Positions 60,821 to 64,000 of a stretch of DNA of 64,000 nucleotides are shown here, piece after piece. Numbering within the stretch: the first letter of the stretch is position 1; each line of letters opens with the position of its first letter. The position numbers and the translations under genes are program-made. Source of the stretch: Cobetia sp. L2A1. GTDB taxonomy: Bacteria > Pseudomonadota > Gammaproteobacteria > Pseudomonadales > Halomonadaceae. The stretch is from assembly GCF_009796845.1 (NCBI RefSeq), contig NZ_CP047025.1:2666001-2730000 (forward strand), written 5' to 3'. The notes under the pieces were generated by a model. That model saw nothing but the letters and a program-made list of their open reading frames with translations, did not search any database and was not told where the DNA came from.

Positions 60821-62131
60821 CTAGCGCGAGCCACTCCCGCTGATGACGATCTTGATGGTGCGTATCACCACCAGCAGATCCAGCCAGAAGGAGAAATGCT
60901 TGATGTAGAAGAAGTCGTACTCGAGCTTGCGGATCATGCCTTCCACTTCGGCGGCATAGCCCTGCTCCACCTGAGCCCAGCCAGTGATGCCCGGCCGCAC
61001 GACATGGCGGTAATGGAAGAACGGCACATCCTTGCGATACCAGTCCGCCAGATTCATGGATTCAGGCCGCGGGCCAATCAGGCTCATGTCACCCTTGAGC
61101 ACGTTGATCAGTTGCGGGAGTTCATCGAGGCGGAACTTGCGGATGACACGGCCGACGCGAGTGATGCGCGGATCGCTGCCTTCCTGAGTGAAGCCAGCCC
61201 CCTTCATGCCGTCATACATGCTGCGAAACTTGTAGACGGTGAAAGGACGGCAGTGAAAGCCCATCCGCGGCTGGCGAAATACCACCGGGCCCGGGCTATC
61301 CAGGCGGATGGCAAGGGCGGTCAGCAGCATGATCGGCAGCAGCAACGGCAGCACGACAATGGCCACGGCCAGATCCATCCAGCGCTTGATGACCTCGTAG
61401 TCTTCACGAGGAATCAGTGAGCCATATTCGTTGGCATACAGGTGATCAAGCAGCACACGACCAGTGATCATTTCGTGCGCGTGGGTCGCGTGATAGACAG
61501 GAATCCGGTGGATGGTGCAATCGGCGAGAAAGCTCTGCCATTCACTGGGTAGCTCAGCGCGCAGGTCTGCCACCACGCCATCGATACGCCGAATACCGAC
61601 CAGGTCCGGCCCGGTCAGCGTGAACCAGTCAACGCCAGGACGCGTGCACAGACTCGGCGCCTTGCCAAACGGCACCACGGCAAAACGCATGCGACGCAGG
61701 CGTGAATCGATGTAGTAGTAGGCAGTGCAAAGGCTGACGGCGAGCACGAACGAAAGGCCTACCTGATGACGCGAGTACTCGAGATCGAAGATGCCCAGTA
61801 TCAGCATGAGCGCCAGGTAGAAGATCACGATGGCCGGCACGACGTAGAGATAGGAGCGCGTCCCCGGTAGACGTGATAGGCGATTGACCGCCGTGATCGA
61901 CAGCGTATAGGCCACGCCAGTCCCCAGCAGTGCATGCCACTGCCCATCACTGGTCAGCCACCAGACGTAATTGACACCCTCCAACTGGTTCATGTACGCC
62001 TGATAGAGTGCTGGCGCAATCACCACGACCAACATGCCAAAGACCAGCTGCAGTCGCTTGCTGGCGATCAACCGCTCGTAGTGATGCGAGTAGCGCCGCT
62101 GATGCTCCATCGATAAGGGAATACCGCTCAT
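60821..62131 (-). CDS. Initiating sugar-phosphate transferase (PHPT family)
   Basis: A 436-residue membrane enzyme that loads the first sugar-1-phosphate onto undecaprenyl phosphate. Four to five N-terminal helices and a CoA-binding-like central part precede the bacterial sugar transferase domain (about 245-436), with VYKFRSMYDGMKGAGFTQEGSDPRITRVG and RKFRLDELPQLINVLKGDMSLIGPRPE. GAGGAGG precedes the start. It sits near the top of the locus, as expected for its step. Confidence 0.94.
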   Translation of the reverse strand: MSGIPLSMEHQRRYSHHYERLIASKRLQLVFGMLVVVIAPALYQAYMNQLEGVNYVWWLTSDGQWHALLGTGVAYTLSITAVNRLSRLPGTRSYLYVVPAIVIFYLALMLILGIFDLEYSRHQVGLSFVLAVSLCTAYYYIDSRLRRMRFAVVPFGKAPSLCTRPGVDWFTLTGPDLVGIRRIDGVVADLRAELPSEWQSFLADCTIHRIPVYHATHAHEMITGRVLLDHLYANEYGSLIPREDYEVIKRWMDLAVAIVVLPLLLPIMLLTALAIRLDSPGPVVFRQPRMGFHCRPFTVYKFRSMYDGMKGAGFTQEGSDPRITRVGRVIRKFRLDELPQLINVLKGDMSLIGPRPESMNLADWYRKDVPFFHYRHVVRPGITGWAQVEQGYAAEVEGMIRKLEYDFFYIKHFSFWLDLLVVIRTIKIVISGSGSR

Positions 62132-62191
62132 CGTGCCTACCTCCTCCGTGAATTAAGCGTCATGAGAGCTGAACTGTGTGGTATGCCGGAA

Positions 62192-64000
62192 TCAGGCATA
62201 GCTGTAGTTGTAATACCCATAGCTACTCTTATCGCCGATACCCTGCTCGATCGCATTCAGGATGGCGCCCTTGACGTGAATGCCGTTGTTCTCGAGTTTC
62301 TTGCGAGCGTGCTCAAGCTCCCGCAGTTGATTCATCCCATAACGCGCCACCATCAGACTGGCACCCACATGACGACCGATGATCAGCGCCTCGGTGACGG
62401 CAAGGACTGGCGGGGTATCGATGATGATCAGATCGTAGCGCTCACCGAGAAGGTCGAGCAGCTGAGCGAAATTCGGCTGCATCAGCAGCTCAGAGGGATT
62501 GGGTGGCGAGACGCCACGCCCAAGGAAGTCGAGGTTGTCGATACGTGAGTGATACAGCACGTCTTCGAGTGAGCTGACACCACTCAGTACGTCAGAGAGT
62601 CCGCCCTGTTCAGAAGTGCGCTGGAAGGCATGATGCAAATGACCACGACGCATGTCGGCATCGATCAGCAAGACACGCTGTCCTGCTTCGGCACTCACCG
62701 CTGCCAGATTAAGACTGACGAAGCTCTTGCCGATGCCGGGGCTCGGCCCTGTGAACATCACGGATTTACGATGATTATCGAGCAAAGCGAAATGCAGGCT
62801 GGTACGCAGGCTGCGCAGCGCCTCGATACTGATATCAGAAGGCTGTGAGGTCGCCAGAATCCCTTGATAGATTTCACGCCCTCCCTTCTCACCCTTGAGA
62901 CGGACGCGGCGCATCATGCCCGGCTGTAGCGGCGAGAGCGGAATCGTGGCGTAGACCGGCAGGTCCAATGCCTCAATCTGCTCGGCAGAGTCGATCCCCT
63001 TACGCATGGAATAACGCATCAGCACTACCAGTACGCCCAACATCAGACCGGCCATGCTGAAGACCATCATCATCAGTGAAGTTTTGGGAGAGATAAGCCC
63101 CGGCTGCAGCACAGCAGGATCAAGAATGCGCACGTTGCCGACGGTACCAGCCTTCTTGAGGCGCACTTCTTCACGCTTGTTGAGCAGCGCGACGTAGATT
63201 TCCTGGCTAACGGTGACATTGCGATTCAGGTTCAGTGCTTCACGTTGCGCAGCCGGTAATTGTTCGGCCTGCTTCTGAACCCGCGCCTTTTCTTCATTCA
63301 GTGAACCGCGACGTGCCACGAGTGCGCGATACGCTGGATGCTGGGGCGTGTAAGCACGTGACAGCTCTGCAAGACGCAGTTTTATCTCGGTGAGCTGGTT
63401 ATCCAGCCCCACCAGATTCTCCATTACCTGCTGGCTTTCCGCGGTCAGATCAACGGAGTCGCGGCGACGGCGATAATCATTGAGTGCAGACTCAGCCTCG
63501 TCCAACTGACCACGCAGGGTCGGGATTTGATCACCGAGGAAGTTAAGCTGACTATCCGCTTCGGCAGACTCTCGCTCGATGTTCTGCTGCAAGAACACAT
63601 CAGTGATGGCATCCAACGTACTGACGATAGCGGCTTGATCACTGCCCGAGAGGCTCAGAGTGACAACGCCGGTATCCGTCCCGTTGCGCACGGAAGTGAA
63701 TCGCGACTTGATCGCGTTGATGGCACTCAGATCAGGAATGCTGGCGAGCTTGAAGCGAGCTCCCGGCTTGGCAGACAGTCGCTGCACGAAGACCTTGATA
63801 CCTTCCATCAGCGCATTCTCACCGACAGTCCCGCGCATCAGTAGAGTGCCCTCGGCATCCAGCAAACGGTAATGCTCAGCGTCCACGACCTCGAGCGTCA
63901 GCGCCTGGCGCTGCCACTGGCCACTCAGGTTCAGCGTGGTGACCGTCAGCGCATCATCACCCCAGGCATAATCATTACCGCCCAAACTGTCCGGCAGACG
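62192..64000 (-). CDS. wzc: Wzc-type chain-length regulator and BY-tyrosine kinase, start beyond the window
   Basis: About 602 residues are visible, and the frame runs off the right edge, so the N-terminal helix and part of the Wzz domain are missing. Coiled-coil segments (about 160-270) and a GNVRILDPAVLQPGLISPKTSLMMMVFSMAGL-type second helix lead to the kinase: Walker A TGPSPGIGKSFVSLN, Walker A' VLLIDADMRRG, Walker B LIIIDTPPVL. The tail SSYGYYNYSYA is the autophosphorylated tyrosine cluster. It controls polymer length and secretion by cycling phosphorylation with a Wzb phosphatase expected upstream. Confidence 0.95.
   Translation of the reverse strand, partial: RLPDSLGGNDYAWGDDALTVTTLNLSGQWQRQALTLEVVDAEHYRLLDAEGTLLMRGTVGENALMEGIKVFVQRLSAKPGARFKLASIPDLSAINAIKSRFTSVRNGTDTGVVTLSLSGSDQAAIVSTLDAITDVFLQQNIERESAEADSQLNFLGDQIPTLRGQLDEAESALNDYRRRRDSVDLTAESQQVMENLVGLDNQLTEIKLRLAELSRAYTPQHPAYRALVARRGSLNEEKARVQKQAEQLPAAQREALNLNRNVTVSQEIYVALLNKREEVRLKKAGTVGNVRILDPAVLQPGLISPKTSLMMMVFSMAGLMLGVLVVLMRYSMRKGIDSAEQIEALDLPVYATIPLSPLQPGMMRRVRLKGEKGGREIYQGILATSQPSDISIEALRSLRTSLHFALLDNHRKSVMFTGPSPGIGKSFVSLNLAAVSAEAGQRVLLIDADMRRGHLHHAFQRTSEQGGLSDVLSGVSSLEDVLYHSRIDNLDFLGRGVSPPNPSELLMQPNFAQLLDLLGERYDLIIIDTPPVLAVTEALIIGRHVGASLMVARYGMNQLRELEHARKKLENNGIHVKGAILNAIEQGIGDKSSYGYYNYSYA

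Overview
The window looks like a chromosomal segment of a moderately halophilic marine gammaproteobacterium, probably Halomonadaceae (Halomonas/Cobetia-like). This is inferred from gene content: betaine-type transporters, dimethylglycine oxidation, ethanolamine ammonia-lyase, a PL5-type alginate lyase and a Wzx/Wzy exopolysaccharide locus. GC content is fairly high except in a few AT-rich intergenic patches. No rRNA, tRNA, prophage, insertion sequence or CRISPR array was seen.

Layout: 1-9.7 kb holds the end of an IclR regulator, an aldehyde dehydrogenase, a beta-hydroxyacid dehydrogenase, a GcvA-like LysR regulator, two tandem near-duplicate BCCT transporters and a HAD dehalogenase. 9.7-11.5 kb is a folE2/gamma-carbonic-anhydrase pair below a perfect Zur-like palindrome, suggesting a low-zinc response. 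12.1-13.4 kb is a secreted alginate lyase. 13.5-14.2 kb is a coupled pair of Lin0512-family proteins of unknown function.

14.4-27.7 kb is the metabolic core, all on the minus strand: a LacI regulator with an 18-bp palindromic operator, a dimethylglycine/sarcosine dehydrogenase, EtfBA, PurU, FolD, ETF:quinone oxidoreductase and an OpuA/ProU-type ABC importer. Together these would import a methylated glycine, strip methyl groups onto tetrahydrofolate, send electrons to the quinone pool through ETF and release the one-carbon unit as formate.

28-31.4 kb is a Fur-box-associated iron/siderophore ABC importer, followed by a Tat-exported dienelactone-hydrolase-like protein. 33.2-38 kb matches the yhiI-rbbA-yhhJ ABC export operon. 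38-39.2 kb encodes an exported nuclease-like protein with a C-terminal HhH domain, and 39.4-40.9 kb is thiM-thiE. 41-44.8 kb is a minimal ethanolamine operon (permease, EutC, EutB) without microcompartment genes. 45-49.8 kb has an RpiR regulator divergent from a class-III aminotransferase, a carboxymuconolactone-decarboxylase-like protein and a DadA-like oxidoreductase.

49.8-64 kb is an exopolysaccharide locus read toward low coordinates: Wzc-type tyrosine kinase (cut by the window end), initiating sugar-phosphate transferase, DegT aminotransferase, WbqC, flippase, GT2, a phosphoribosyltransferase-HAD fusion, a GT-B N-terminal-half protein, a polymerase-like membrane protein and two GT4 transferases, with a small zinc-ribbon gene inserted. 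The least described items are the Lin0512 pair, the DUF2628-like/coiled-coil extension on the betaine-type permease, the PRTase-HAD fusion and the truncated glycosyltransferase. Several intergenic regions carry exact three-copy short tandem repeats or strong hairpins without U-tracts.
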